Notes: generated by a model not told the origin, from the letters alone. DNA of 64,000 bases from Ophiodon elongatus (GCA_016806645.1 JACSYO010002169.1:428501-492500); one strand, 5' to 3'. Shown: positions 23,167 to 33,800, numbered from the stretch's first letter. Numbers and translations: made by a program.

Positions 23167-26100
23167 GTACTTGGTCACGACTTATTCAGAATGAGACACA
23201 ATATAAATTAGGTTAGACATGAGTGATTCTTCCAGTGGAGACGTCGGGGCAGCAGTATTCAAAGAAGTCCTTTTCACTCTATGCAGAGCGGGCATTGTGG
23301 GTGGAGTCACACTCTTTAGAATGTTGATTTTGCAACTACTGGACAGATTTGACCAAATTTCTGGTTATACAGTAAACATGCAGAAAAGTGAGATAATGCA
23401 GTGTGCCTTAATCCGATACCCTTTTCAGCTGTTTCCTTATAAATGTAAAGATAGTGGACTCTCAAACTGTGTGAATTAAATGTTTAGACAGTAAAGTTTC
23501 TATCCGTTTGTGGAAGATTGTGATACGATGAGTTAATAACGTGCTGTGATACTTAACATTTCTAGGCTTCTACAGTGGTTCCTCTTCTCTGGACGTGTAT
23601 GATGGCCGCTACCTAGCTCACAGTGAGACGGTGATTGTGGTCTCCATGAACTACCGGATCGGTGCCTTCGGCTTCCTCGCTCTGCATGGCTCCTCTGAGG
23701 CTCCCGGCAACGTGGGTCTGCTGGACCAGAGGATGGCGCTGCAGTGGGTCCAAGACAACATCCATTTCTTTGGTGGAAACCCCAAACAGGTTAGTTTCTC
23801 ACAGTTTTCTTTGTCTCTCCTGTTCTGTCTACACAGAATCCAGTGCGAGCTTATTTTGACCCCGACCTCTCTGTTTGCTGTCTTTGAACCAATCAGGTGA
23901 CTATCTTTGGTGAGAGTGCGGGTGGTGCTTCAGTAGGATTCCACCTCTTGTCTCCAGACAGCCGGCCCACCTTCACCAGGGCCATCCTCCAGAGCGGGGT
24001 CCCCAACTGTCCCTGGGCCTCGGTCAGCCCCTCTGAGGCGCGCAGGCGGGCCACGCTGCTGGGCAAACTGGTCGGCTGCAACGGAGGCAACGACACCGAG
24101 ATGGTGGACTGTCTGCGCGGTAAAACCCCACAGGAGCTCATCGACCAGGAGTGGCAGGTAACGCAGTCAGTGGAGTTCACTGCTTCCTCTTATAGGCCTT
24201 GATACGCTCACTGAGGCCAAATGAACTAGAGCACCAAATGGGGATTAATCCGCCGTTGGAAATAGTCCCCACCGAATGCACAATTTCCTCCTGTTAGAGT
24301 AATGTTTCTTAAAAACCAGCTGCTTTAAAAAAAAAGAAACTATATTTGTGAGCTGTTTTAAAGATGTACATGTTCAGTCGGCAGCCACAGACAGAATAGG
24401 TAAATATTGAGAGACGGACTAACACATTATTGGTTTGGGTCTTTGCATTGGCAATAAGAAAAATCTGGAATAACACCCGACAATTCCTTCAAATTCTGCA
24501 TCACTGTTAGGTGTGCAATAAATACATATGTAAGGACATGAACCCGCCCCCAACCGTCACCGACCCGACGTCTACGTGAAGGCGTGAAAACCCCATTCAT
24601 GCTTGTCCCAGCAATGTTACCGCTTTCATTCACACACAGCCGTACCGACATTCTCCTTGAAATGTTACGAGGTCTCGAGGTGGCCAAATGGGCGGGACAA
24701 ATTCTCTGAATATCCGTCCCTGCTCCCGTTCACACATGACACCATGCAGATTGATTTAAGACCCATGGCACATACCAGATGTGCTGTGGCGCAGCAGGTC
24801 TAGCAGACTGCTCGGCATAATGGAAGAGATGAGAGATGAGCGAGTTGTTGTGCTGACCTGGATGCAGGAGTTTTTTTAAGGTGTTATTTCACCAAATCCG
24901 TCACCTGACATTTGGTCTTTTATGGGTTCGCGTGTCATTTCGAAGTCGCCCAGGTACATTTGAGCTTGTCATCCTGTCCGGAGCAGGTCCTGCCGTGGTC
25001 GGCCCTCTTCCGGTTTTCCTTCGTCCCCGTCGTGGACGGAGAGGTTCTGCCCGACACCCCCGAGGCCATGCTCAACTCGGGCAACTTCAAAGACACTCAG
25101 GTCCTGCTCGGGGTCAACCAGGACGAGGGCTCCTACTTCCTGCTGTACGGAGCTCCGGGCTTCAGCAAGGACAACGAGAGCCTGATCTCCAGAGAGGACT
25201 TCCTGGAAGGTGAAGCTCACTGTGGAAAGAGAGGATAGAGACACAAAGAATACTGCAAAATTATTCTCCACACTGGTAATATGATTGCAGAATTTGACAG
25301 TTCTCCATAATCATTCTGTTAACGCGACTACTCAGAGAGAATTGTAGAAATCACCAACACAATTCCAGCCATGATTCTGCTTCACCACGTCACAGCCACA
25401 GTTACACCTCGAAAAACAAGTTATTTTTTTTAAATGCACCTAAAAACTTCAAACCCCACTGTGCCAGGTGTCAAGCTGAGCGTGCCGCACGCTAACGACA
25501 TTGGCCTGGAGGCGGTGGTGCTGCAGTACACGGACTGGATGGACGAGAATAACGGGGTGAAGAACCGCGACGCCATGGACGACGTCGTGGGCGACCATAA
25601 CGTCATCTGCCCACTGGCCCACTTCGCTCGCTCCTACGCCCACAACGCCCTCAAGGCCAACATGGGAGGGGTGGGGAACAGCGGAGGGAACTCACAAGGT
25701 AAGAGAACCTGAGCGTGGTCCTTTCCACAGTGCTGAAGCATCAGCTGGGCTCGTGTGTCACAAACTGCAGTTCGCCACTCTTTTCCTCACAAAGCCAGAC
25801 TATAGCAGGCTGTAGTTTAAAGGATTTATTTTTACTACAATTAGGGCTAATCTATTTACCTTTGGGTGCCTGCCTGCATTTTACACGGCAGTGTTACGTT
25901 AATTAAGTGAGTTTGTGCCGTTATTATTGTTATTATTCTTTTGATTTGTCGGCTCAAATTCCTGTGAGCTGGAAGGAGGTGGAAACATGAAACCTGGAAC
26001 AATAACTGGAACTGATGTGCCTGTGCTTCTCAGGAGGTATGACCCCTATTGGTCACATGGTGGCGCTGTTAATTACGTCCCAAAATGCATTTTTCTTTTT

Positions 26101-29100
26101 TTTTAGATCACGCCCCTCACACCGCAAATCCGATTGACTTTAAATTTGACACACATGTCCGGCTCTCTCGGACCATATAACTCTGCCAATGGCGACGGCT
26201 GTGCTCACTGAGTCTGTCCGCAGTCAGAGAGTTCACAGTGGTCAGGTGCTCTGCCGCTGTGTATTCTCTGTTCAGGGCAAGATAGCGTTCCAATTTCCTC
26301 CCTTTTTTTGATTGATTCTCTCCAATGTGTCAAGTAGCTTCCTTTTCGTCTCCTCATAATTTGGTTTAGTCTAATGGGGTTTCTGTCTGGAGGCTCAGCT
26401 TGTGTTTGATTCCTAGAACCAGAGGGCATCTCTCTGGAGTCCCTCTGTAGCGGAGGGCTTCGTGGAGGAGCGTTTCAGGCTCACTCTTTTCAGGTGGTTT
26501 TGAATTTTGATAATTAGAGGGGTATCGTCCTAATTCTGCTCTGCATGCATCATTTAGTGTTTTCCATCGGTTGCGAAGAATGGATTGGCCAAATTCTGCA
26601 TGAAGAGACTCAATTTGGTGTTTGTCCCGTTAGAGGTTCTGTAACAGAGTCCAATATTTGAAGATTGTAAATTCTTAATTATTCGTGCTTCTTGTAAATT
26701 TGGCATTAAATTGTATTAGTTATATAAATAAATCATTCCTTTCCTTTGTGTTGTGGTACTAATGCAGATAAAGTCGTGAGCACAGCTCACACACACGGTT
26801 ACTTTCTTACTGTACATCTTTCATGTCCCTCCTGTAATGCTTTTCTTTTGTTCACAGCTCTGTTGAATGACGCATCTCTTGGCACATAGTAGGCGGTATA
26901 ATCCATAACCAGAGTCTCTTTCAGTCTTCTCACTTGCTCGCTCTCTAACAGCTGATTTCAGGCGTGCTGGGTTAATGAAAACGTCCATCAGCAATGGGCT
27001 ACCTTGGTGTAATGGTCTCGCTATGGCATTGTGAAGGCGGTAAACAGTTTTAGCTTCTATAATCACCGTTCCAGCTGTTGGATAGATAGAGTACTGCAGC
27101 TGGTTTCCCCCACATGGTGCTTAGGGGCCTTCATCAAGATAGATTCCCTTCCAGACAATACTGCAGCGAGGTATCCACCAGACAAAACCACTGCTGTCGA
27201 CACAAAATAACCGTCTTTCTCTCCTCAAGGAGGGGTCTACCTCTACCTGTTCGACCACCGAGCGTCCAACCTGGCCTGGCCGGAGTGGATGGGCGTGATC
27301 CACGGCTACGAGATCGAGTTCGTCTTCGGCCTGCCGCTGGAGAAGAGACTCAACTACACCTTAGAGGAGGAGAAGCTGAGCCAACGCATGATGAGATACT
27401 GGGCCAACTTTGCACGAACTGGGTGAGGCGTCACAGGCTGACACACCGGAGAGAGGGCAGGCCTCCATGAGGCTGCTTGGCTGCAGGGTAGATGAGGCCA
27501 TCAGCAGAAGTTACAGGGCCTGGTTTCTGCAAAGGGAACCTGCGCCCATGCAAACATTTTCCACACATTGTGGAAGCTGCAACCCAATTTAAGGAGCCCA
27601 GATGATTTATTTCTCAGCCAAATCATCCACACAGATCAGGGGAATCCCACGGTATTTCCAGCAGTGATGGGAACGCAACTGGAATTGGTTGGTCAACACT
27701 TTGGTCCAGATTGAAATATCAAAACAAATATTGGATGGACATTTTAGTCTGTGCAGCACGGGCTGAAAGACGCACAGCACCACGGTGGTCGGGAGAGAGG
27801 GAGGCTGTTGATTTGTAGCCACTTTGTAGCCACTTTGTAGCGTAGTGGCAACAAGCAAATTGGAGTTGTGCCGACGTCCGCACTAAGCCCACACGTACGT
27901 CTTGCATACCCTCGGATGCGGAAGGTATACTTTTTGGCTTACACCTGACTGTAGTGTTACTGGGTGTGAATATTTAGTAAGAACTAATCTCTAAGTAAGA
28001 TATAGTTTGTTGTTTGTTTGAATTTATTGATGAGTAAAACTCCACTTAGTAAACACCTATATTAGAACTAAGTTTGAACTTCTGAACAGCTGTTGCAGCC
28101 AGCTGTGCTGTAATATCATTATCAATACCCATCCAGTCACCTAAATCACACAATAAATGAATGAAGTGTTTGCCAGCTCTGACGTTGCTTGGCTGTTGAA
28201 TTAAACTGCTTTAACTTGGCTGAGTGGACGTAAGAAACTATCAACTGAGTGTAGATTTTTTAAATCCATTTTTAAGCCCTCCTGGTTTTGACAGTCTCTT
28301 GTACCCCCCTCGCCCTCCTCCCCGTCAGAAATCCCAATGTGAACCATGACGGGCTGGTAGACAGCAAGAAGCGCTGGCCCCTGTTCACCGTCAGCGAGCA
28401 GAAACACGTCGGGCTCAACACTGAACCAATGAAGGTCCACAAAGGTCTGAGGAACCAGATGTGTGCTTTCTGGAACCGCTTCCTGCCACGCCTCCTCAAC
28501 ATCACTGGTAAGTAGTGCTTCTAAACACTGCTTCTACTCAACACACGGCATCTGTACTGAATACAGGTCTTCTCTTGTACCAGACGGTAACACAACATTA
28601 TAGGCCTGAATGTGTCACCAAAAGGCTCCGAGTGTGAACTCTCAAATAAAGGCCAAAAAATGACAACGACTACTCAGAGTCGATTATACAATGCTGATGC
28701 TGGATTTTTGTTGCCAATATTGATATTTGAGTGCTTAAGAAATCCCCATTGATATACTTCATTTTCAACATATATGCATAACATAAACAAATAATTTGGA
28801 TAGAAAGAATCCCTTACCTAGTTTTTATAGAACGATAAATGCTCAGAGCGGGACATTTTAATTGGTAAATACAGCATAACGTACATCTCCACAGACGGTT
28901 GTCTTTATTTCATTTTGGTGTCAAGCTAATGTCTCGTACCTCTTCCCGTCTCCCTGATGTCTGGCCTCCCTTCTTGGGGTTGGCAATCAAACTAAACACA
29001 AAAGACAACCTGCGACCGTGACATAAGCAACAAACTGGTAATAAGACCTGAAAAGCCTTTATACATCTTAGGCGTGACGAATAGACAACACTAAAATGCA

Positions 29101-30116
29101 AAAAACTCATCTGCTAATATCATATTTCAATGGCTTTTATTTTGAAAGGTATGGGTGATACCTTTCAAAACAAAAGGAGTGTATCTGGTCTGCGCTGCCT
29201 TTGTGAAAGGAGTAATGCTTGTCGTCTTGGTTTGGACCAGGCAGCAACTTCAACTTGCATTCTCTCTACTGACCACCAGGGGGCGACTCCTCTGGTTCTA
29301 TAGAAGTCTATAGAAAATGACTACTTCTCTCTTGATTTATTCCCTCAGTAAACATTGTAAACATGAGTTTATGGTCTCAATCTCTAGTTTCAAGTCTTCT
29401 TCAATACAGCATGATGTTCATTTAGTAAATTATGAACATTTAGAGTCAAACAGACCATAAAGCAGGGGATGCTTTAGGGCACCTTCACAGGCCACTACCA
29501 ACGGCGTGTATGGCGTCTCTACATCACTCCCCCGCAGTCCTAATATGGTCACTTCCATTCACTGGTTGCAAAAAATTCAAGATGGCGACAGCCAAAATGC
29601 CGAACTTGATGCTTCAAAACTGCAGTCCACGAACCCATTGGGTGACGTCACGACGACTACGTCCACTTCTTTTATACAGTCTATGGTTCGGGCTACACAG
29701 ACTCCATGTTGTTGTATCATAATTATGGGTGTAGCAACGTGATTGGTTTTATTCGCGTTGCGATAGCTCCGGAAAAAACAGTCTGCTTTGTTTCTTTGTT
29801 TTTTCGCCACGTTGTATTCACGCTCTTTGTGAAAGTATTCATGACAAAGACAACAGTTTGAAAAAATGTAATATTGGCCTGTGAATACAAAAAAAAGTGT
29901 GTAAAGGTCTTTAGTACAAAGCTCACCAGCTAACCTCTGTATCTCTGTGTCTCTGTGTCTTTGTGTCTCTGTGTCTCTGTGTCCCTCCTCACAGACAACA
30001 TAGACGAGGCCGAGCGTCAGTGGAAGGTGGAGTTCCACCGCTGGTCCTCCTACATGATGCACTGGAAGAGTCAGTTTGACCACTACAGCAAGCAGGAGCG
30101 CTGCACTGACCTCTAA
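22734..30116 (+). CDS. ache: acetylcholinesterase, T (synaptic) form, 8 coding exons
   Basis: Hydrolyses acetylcholine at cholinergic synapses; secreted or membrane-anchored carboxylesterase of the alpha/beta-hydrolase fold. Joining exons 22734-23166, 23566-23789, 23897-24157, 24987-25209, 25468-25698, 27230-27422, 28329-28507 and 29995-30116 gives an uninterrupted 621-residue protein, and every junction obeys GT-AG and frame. Seen: a hydrophobic signal peptide (about residues 1-24), choline-site Trp109 in MWNPN, oxyanion GGG at 143-145, nucleophile Ser226 in GESAGG, Glu353 in DEGSYF, His482 in VIHGYE, peripheral-site Trp305, and the amphipathic C-terminal T peptide ending ERCTDL with the dimerising Cys. 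The acyl pocket LFRFSF retains both Phe, so it is AChE and not butyrylcholinesterase. A Gly/Asn/Ser-rich insert near residues 440-457 is a fish-type surface loop. Start choice: first Met before the signal peptide. Residue 95 is Phe where human has Tyr72. Confidence 0.97.
23167..23565 (+). other. ache coding intron 1
   Basis: A 399-base intron ending TTTCTAG. It splits the oxyanion glycine run and contains an L1-like reverse-transcriptase remnant at 23325-23478. Confidence 0.9.
23325..23478 (+). pseudogene. L1-like reverse transcriptase remnant in ache intron
   Basis: The + frame reads QLLDRFDQISGYTVNMQKSE followed by IMQ, close to the 'F..FSGY.VN..KSE.M' signature of L1-clade LINE reverse transcriptases (recognised from memory). 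About 50 codons are preserved, and the rest of the element is missing. It sits in the same orientation as ache. Confidence 0.6.
23566..23789 (+). CDS. ache: ache coding exon 2
   Basis: Residues 145-219. Completes the oxyanion hole (GGGFYSG), with Tyr147 equivalent to human Tyr124, and continues through SMNYRIGAFGFL and NVGLLDQRMALQWVQ to NPKQ. The donor is GTTAGT at 23790. Confidence 0.95.
23897..24157 (+). CDS. ache: ache coding exon 3
   Basis: Residues 220-306. Starts VTIFGESAGG with the catalytic Ser226 and ends LIDQEWQ with Trp305, the aromatic residue of the peripheral anionic site. Boundaries: CAG acceptor at 23894-23896 and GTAACG donor at 24158; both are phase 0. Confidence 0.95.
24225..24410 (+). 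repeat. dispersed repeat, family B copy 2, in ache intron 3
   Basis: Collinear with 11200-11400 (shared words GAGCACCAAAT, GGATTA, AATAGTCCCCA, CAGCCACAGACAG). Non-coding. Confidence 0.7.
24987..25209 (+). CDS. ache: ache coding exon 4
   Basis: Residues 307-380 plus one base. Contains the acyl-pocket motif LFRFSFVPV and the catalytic Glu353 in GVNQDEGSYFLLYGAPGF, with NES as a glycosylation site. CAG acceptor before 24987; GTGAAG donor at 25210. Confidence 0.95.
25468..25698 (+). CDS. ache: ache coding exon 5 with fish surface loop
   Basis: Residues 381-457 plus one base. Reads SVPHANDIGLEAVVLQYTDW and DDVVGDHNVICPLAHFARSY, then a flexible NMGGVGNSGGNSQ loop absent from Torpedo and mammalian AChE. 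Donor GTAAGA at 25699. Confidence 0.95.
26180..26640 (-). mobile_element. possible decayed element coding remnant, ache intron 5
   Basis: On the - strand the sequence reads as protein-like text broken by frameshifts and stops (for example EFGQSILRNRWKTLND, then NPIRLNQIMRRRKGSYLTHW). I recall similar text from fish retroelement proteins but cannot name the family. It lies in the 1.5-kb intron between exons 5 and 6. Confidence 0.35.
27227..27232 (+). promoter_or_regulatory. ache: NAGNAG tandem 3' splice acceptor (ache exon 6)
   Basis: The acceptor reads AAGGAG, so splicing after either AAG (exon from 27230) or GAG (from 27233) keeps frame. The second choice deletes one Gly at the loop boundary. 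The upstream tract is TCTTTCTCTCCTC. Confidence 0.8.
27230..27422 (+). CDS. ache: ache coding exon 6
   Basis: Residues 458-521 plus two bases. Contains YLFDHRASNLAWPEWMG and the catalytic His482 in VIHGYEIEFVFG, then an NYT glycosylation site. Ends FARTG with donor GTGAGG at 27423 (phase 2). Confidence 0.95.
27600..27735. repeat. dispersed teleost repeat in ache intron 6
   Basis: The wording TTTGGTCCAGATTGAAATAT and ATTGGATGGACATTTTAG matches a very common fish repeat as I remember it. The region at 49285-49530 appears to be another part of the same family. Confidence 0.4.
28329..28507 (+). CDS. ache: ache coding exon 7
   Basis: Residues 522-581 plus one base. Reads NPNVNHDGLVDSKKRWPLFT to MCAFWNRFLPRLLNIT, the end of the catalytic domain. 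Unspliced read-through past the donor (GTAAGT at 28508) would add only Gly-Lys before a TAG stop, so no long read-through tail is encoded. Confidence 0.95.
29262..29690 (+). mobile_element. MITE-like repeat, family A copy 4, in ache intron 7
   Basis: The longest and cleanest family A copy, nearly identical over about 200 bases to 16415-16615. It ends near CACTTCTTTTATACAGTCTA at 29665-29684. It occupies the intron where mammalian ACHE carries the alternative GPI-anchor exon; I see no such exon here. Confidence 0.8.
29995..30116 (+). CDS. ache: ache coding exon 8 (T peptide)
   Basis: Residues 582-621. Encodes the WAT/T domain (DNIDEAERQWKVEFHRWSSY) with regularly spaced aromatics and a Cys four residues from the end, which bind ColQ or PRiMA proline-rich regions in the family. 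TAA stop at 30114-30116. The acceptor CTCACAG follows a short degenerate TGTGTCTC repeat. Confidence 0.96.
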
Positions 30117-31215
30117 GAGCCTCGGGCGAGAGATGAGAGAACGACCGGGAGGGGGAGGCAGAGAGAACAAGCTGTGGCCGTCTTCCTCCATAGCCCCTCC
30201 ATGAAGTCTAACTTCATTCAAACTTTTTATTTGTTTTTTGTTTTTTTTGTTCTCTGTTTCAGTCCACACACAAACACCGGCACTGTTCATCTTTAGTTGT
30301 GTTATTTATACTATTTATTTATATGTTGGGTTTTTTTTCTGGGTTTGTGTGTGTCTCTGTGGAAATGAAGGGCTATGGAGGGAAGTCGTCATCGATATGG
30401 AAGAATATTAGAAATGTCAAAGATGTGTCATTACCTCGGGTGTGTGTGTGCGTGTGTGTGTGTGTGCGTGTGTGCGTGCGTGCGTGCATATGTGTGTGTG
30501 TTTAACTCAACTCTCAACAGGCCCATGACACTGCACCGCTGCCGGTTTACTGTTGACGCACTTCTTTGTGTTGATCTCATAAACGCATCTTTTGTTTTCT
30601 GGACGATTCCTTCTTTCCAACATATCAGGTTTTTTAGTTTTTTTGGGGGGGAGGGGGGGGACTTTTTCTGTCGTGGCCTTTTTAGTCTTGTTCTTGTTCA
30701 TTACTACTATTATGACCACTATTCTCGTTACCTGCGGTGTTCTGCTTCACTTTGTCTTGTGTATTTCTCCTGTGGTGATGCCATGAGCTGGGTTACCGCC
30801 AAGTGTTTCTGTGTGGGAAGGCTCCATGGAAACATGTCTCTGTGTTGGGGAAACCACTGTATGCTAGTTTGTTGTGACCAGACGGTTTGTAAATGATATC
30901 CCCCATCCGTACTTTAGATGGTGTTTGACTGATTGGTGCCTCATTTACATTTCAAAGGTTCACTTTAAATCAGCTCGACGGTTGAACAGAAACGAGTCAT
31001 GTTTATGTTCACGGCCCTCCTCATCTTTTCCTTTGTCAGCATTTTAGTGCCATACCTGTGTTATTTGCACATCAGTGGAGTGGAGGGGGTGAACAGAGGA
31101 ACTGAAAATGTCTACTAATCATGTAAAAACGGTTTTGCTGCTAATGCATCCCAAACGCTACGCGGCACCAGCCTCCAGTTTAAGGGGTAAAGGGAGGCCG
31201 TGTGACTGGCTGGAG
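30117..31215 (+). other. ache: ache 3' UTR, probable, end unknown
   Basis: Non-coding sequence after the ache stop with a (TG)n patch at 30440-30500. No AATAAA is seen in the first kilobase. Candidate polyadenylation signals occur much later (33795-33800 and 34399-34404), so the UTR is either long or uses a variant signal. Confidence 0.4.
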
Positions 31216-31219
31216 AGCG

Positions 31220-31325
31220 GTGGGATGAGCCTAAATGGAGAATGGACAGATTGTAAAGCCCTGAATCTGGGATTTGGGATTTTGGGCGATACAAAATACC
31301 TTGAATAGAATTGAATTGAATTAAA
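31220..31325 (+). mobile_element. LINE-like 3' tail, copy 2
   Basis: Matches the tail at 640-720: GATTGTAAAGCCCTGAATCT, then GGGATTTTGGGCGATACAAA and an (ATTGA)n end. Confidence 0.65.
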
Positions 31326-31584
31326 CTTAAACCAGTGGTTCCCAAACCTTCTTTTAATAATGTACCCCCTTTGGAATATTTGGTCGAAAAAAATTGCGTT
31401 TGATGCGACAGTTGACAGTTTGTGGCAGTTCATGATTTCATTGAAAATAGGAATATTGATTATCAAATGTGATTTATTATTTAAAAATAATTTATTTAAC
31501 TTTTGAACTGTTATGCATTATGCCCCTCTGAGTCTGGGTGTCAGCCCTGTTCAGGAACCATTGCTGTACTGAATAACCGCACTG

Positions 31585-31586
<2 letters not shown>

Positions 31587-31662
<76 letters not shown>
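31587..31662. repeat. (GT)n microsatellite
   Basis: About 38 uninterrupted GT units. Confidence 0.97.
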
Positions 31663-31663
<1 letters not shown>

Positions 31664-31723
31664 GCCTTTTGCGAGGTGCGTGTCGTCCACTGTCGTGTGC
31701 AGCTGTGATGATGTCATACACAC

Positions 31724-32222
31724 ACCCCCCTTTCCACTTCTTTTTCTACTTTTGTCCTTCCGTCTCCCTCACTTCTTATTCCAACTTGCATCCTCCCTCT
31801 TCCTCTCCTTCGTTCCATTTTTTTTCCACCAACTGCCCACCACCCCCCCACACACACACACACATCTGTTCCCCTCCCTCCATCACTGCTCCTGCTGCCC
31901 TGCTTTCCATCCTCTCGGTCTTCCTCCTGTTTCATCTTCATCTCTCATCAACCCTCCACCCACCCTCCGGTCTCTCCTACTCTCTTGCTTCCATCCTTCA
32001 CTCCCTCCTCCCCTCCTCTCCCCTCCTTTCTTTACACCCCCCTCTCATATCTTTCTCCTTCCACCTCATCAAACTTTTTTCCCCCACTCCATCATCTCTC
32101 CTCCCTTACTCATCCATCTCCCAGTCACATCACTCTTACTCCCCTCGACCCCCCCACACCCGGCCTCGTCGTGCTCCCCACCCCTCCTCCCTCCCCCCAT
32201 CTCTCTCCGTCCTCCCGCTTTC
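31724..32222. repeat. 500-base polypyrimidine block
   Basis: Almost purely C and T on the + strand, with runs of CCTCC and CTCTC and an 8-unit CA patch at 31850-31864. It generates long Ser/Pro/Leu ORFs that are compositional artefacts. Confidence 0.85.
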
Positions 32223-32346
32223 TCGTTAGTCTAATGGAGGCAGAGTAATTCACTCAGCGGCAGGATAATGTGACAGGGCGCTTGCTCAGCCTCTGGCCTG
32301 CCAGCTGAACAGGACACTGGATGGATGGAGGTGGAAAGGTACAGCG

Positions 32347-32536
32347 ATGAGGCAAGGAGAAAGGGACAGAGGAGAGGAGGACAGAGGAGGGGAGGAGGGA
32401 GGGACAGAGGAGGGGAGGAGGGAGGGACAGAGGAGGGGAGGAGAGAAGGACAGAGGAGGGGAGGATAGAGAAGGGGAGGAGAGAGGGACAGAGGAGGGGA
32501 GGAGAGGAGGACAGAGGAGGGGAGGAGAGAAGGAGA
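32347..32536. repeat. purine-rich minisatellite
   Basis: Tandem variants of GGACAGAGGAGGGGAGGAG with unit lengths of about 15 to 40 bases and at least seven GGACAGAGG cores. Purine-only on the + strand, it follows the pyrimidine block by about 120 bases. Confidence 0.9.
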
Positions 32537-33794
32537 TGTGATGGAAAGATGAAAAGACATTCGGAGAAACACATCATTGCATAACTCCTAAGAAAGCGCT
32601 GTGTGTGTGTGTGAGAGAGTGTGTGTGTGTGTGAGTTCTTAGCTCATACATGTGGCACCGATATTGAATTATTGATGTGTAATTAAAAGTTTCAAACTTC
32701 ACACTCAAAATGACACAAATTCCCGTCATTACCATCTGATAATTAATGAGCTATAACATAATATTCCTCACCAAGAATTTGATCCCCCCCCCCCCAAAAA
32801 AAAATAAAAACTAGCTGCACATCCTTTCATTAAGGTGGTGTTGGAAGATGACTTCATGGCGAGTAGTAGTTTAGTTTACTGACGACAACAATTGTGTTTT
32901 TGACCCAAAAACTTTTTTATAGACTTATTTATTTCTACTGTGAAACATTATTGGGCTTTTTTCGTACCTCGATTACAGTGAAAGCTTTTTATTTAACAAC
33001 ATTCAAATCTGCAAAAAGAAAACTAGGAAAAAAGGTTCAGCGGTTTGTTTGTTTTTGTTTCTTTTCGGGAGCGCAGAAAGTCCTGAAACATGGTATTTTA
33101 TGTGCATTAGGTAATTACTTCCAAGTTCCATATATGTATAACAAGTTATTATCCTCTTTGGACAAGATCCATATGTTGCACGCGTTCATTAATATCTTGT
33201 GAGTAGAAAAAGATGTTGTACTCCTTAGGTCATCAGCTGGTTAGCAATACATCTGGATCTTGTGTGCACTAAATAATAACGCGTGTAGTAAAACATCTGG
33301 ATCCCGCGAGATGCCGACCACGCTAAAGTTCCATGTGTATGCACGTTATTGTTTTGTGGGATAAAAAGAAAATGCTGTCATCTATTGCATTCAAGTTATA
33401 TAAAAAATGATACAATCGTTTAGAGCTTTTGGGACTCCAAGAAAAATCACTCATCTGCTGAATGAGACTTTTGACTTTGGCTGCCTTCTCACTCCACCTG
33501 AGTGCATCATCTGTCCATCTACCACCCTTTTTATCACTGCGTGTCTGTGTGTGTGGGTGGGTGGGTGCGTGCGTGTGTGTGGGGGGGGTGCGTGCGTGTG
33601 TGTGTGTGTGTAATGTACTCACTGTACCTGTCTGTCGACCTCTTTGCCATTTTTATTTACTAACACTGGGAGGGAACTGAATCCGCGCTGTGATTGGCTG
33701 ATGGCTGTCCCGGCCAAGTGTCTCTGTTGGCATGTCAAGCTCCTATTTATGGATCGGAGTAGAAGTAGTCTAGCTTTAAAAAGAACTAACTATG

Positions 33795-33800
33795 AATAAA
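33795..33800 (+). terminator. candidate polyadenylation signal (ache?)
   Basis: AATAAA after the TATGAATAAAGGGTTG context. It is the first canonical signal downstream of the ache stop, but it lies 3.7 kb away. A second AATAAA is at 34399-34404. Confidence 0.25.

Larger units (their letters stand above)
31326..33790. other. intergenic or ache 3' UTR, dominated by simple repeats
   Basis: Contains the (GT)n, pyrimidine-rich and purine-rich blocks listed separately, an 11-C run near 32787, and G/T-rich sequence at 33542-33611. No coding exon is supported. Confidence 0.5.

Noticed and set aside
22734..30116. Butyrylcholinesterase or neuroligin as the identity of this esterase
   Set aside because: The complete catalytic triad excludes neuroligin; the two acyl-pocket Phe residues (LFRFSF) and aromatic gorge residues favour AChE over BChE.
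29577..30290. 237-codon antisense ORF over ache exon 8
   Set aside because: It is the shadow of a real + strand exon and of an intron repeat; it has no domain, and its Arg/Asp/Thr run comes from a TGTGTCTC simple repeat.
31503..32234. 243-codon ORF rich in Val-Cys, then Ser/Pro/Leu
   Set aside because: Entirely generated by (GT)n and the polypyrimidine block; composition, not selection, keeps it open.
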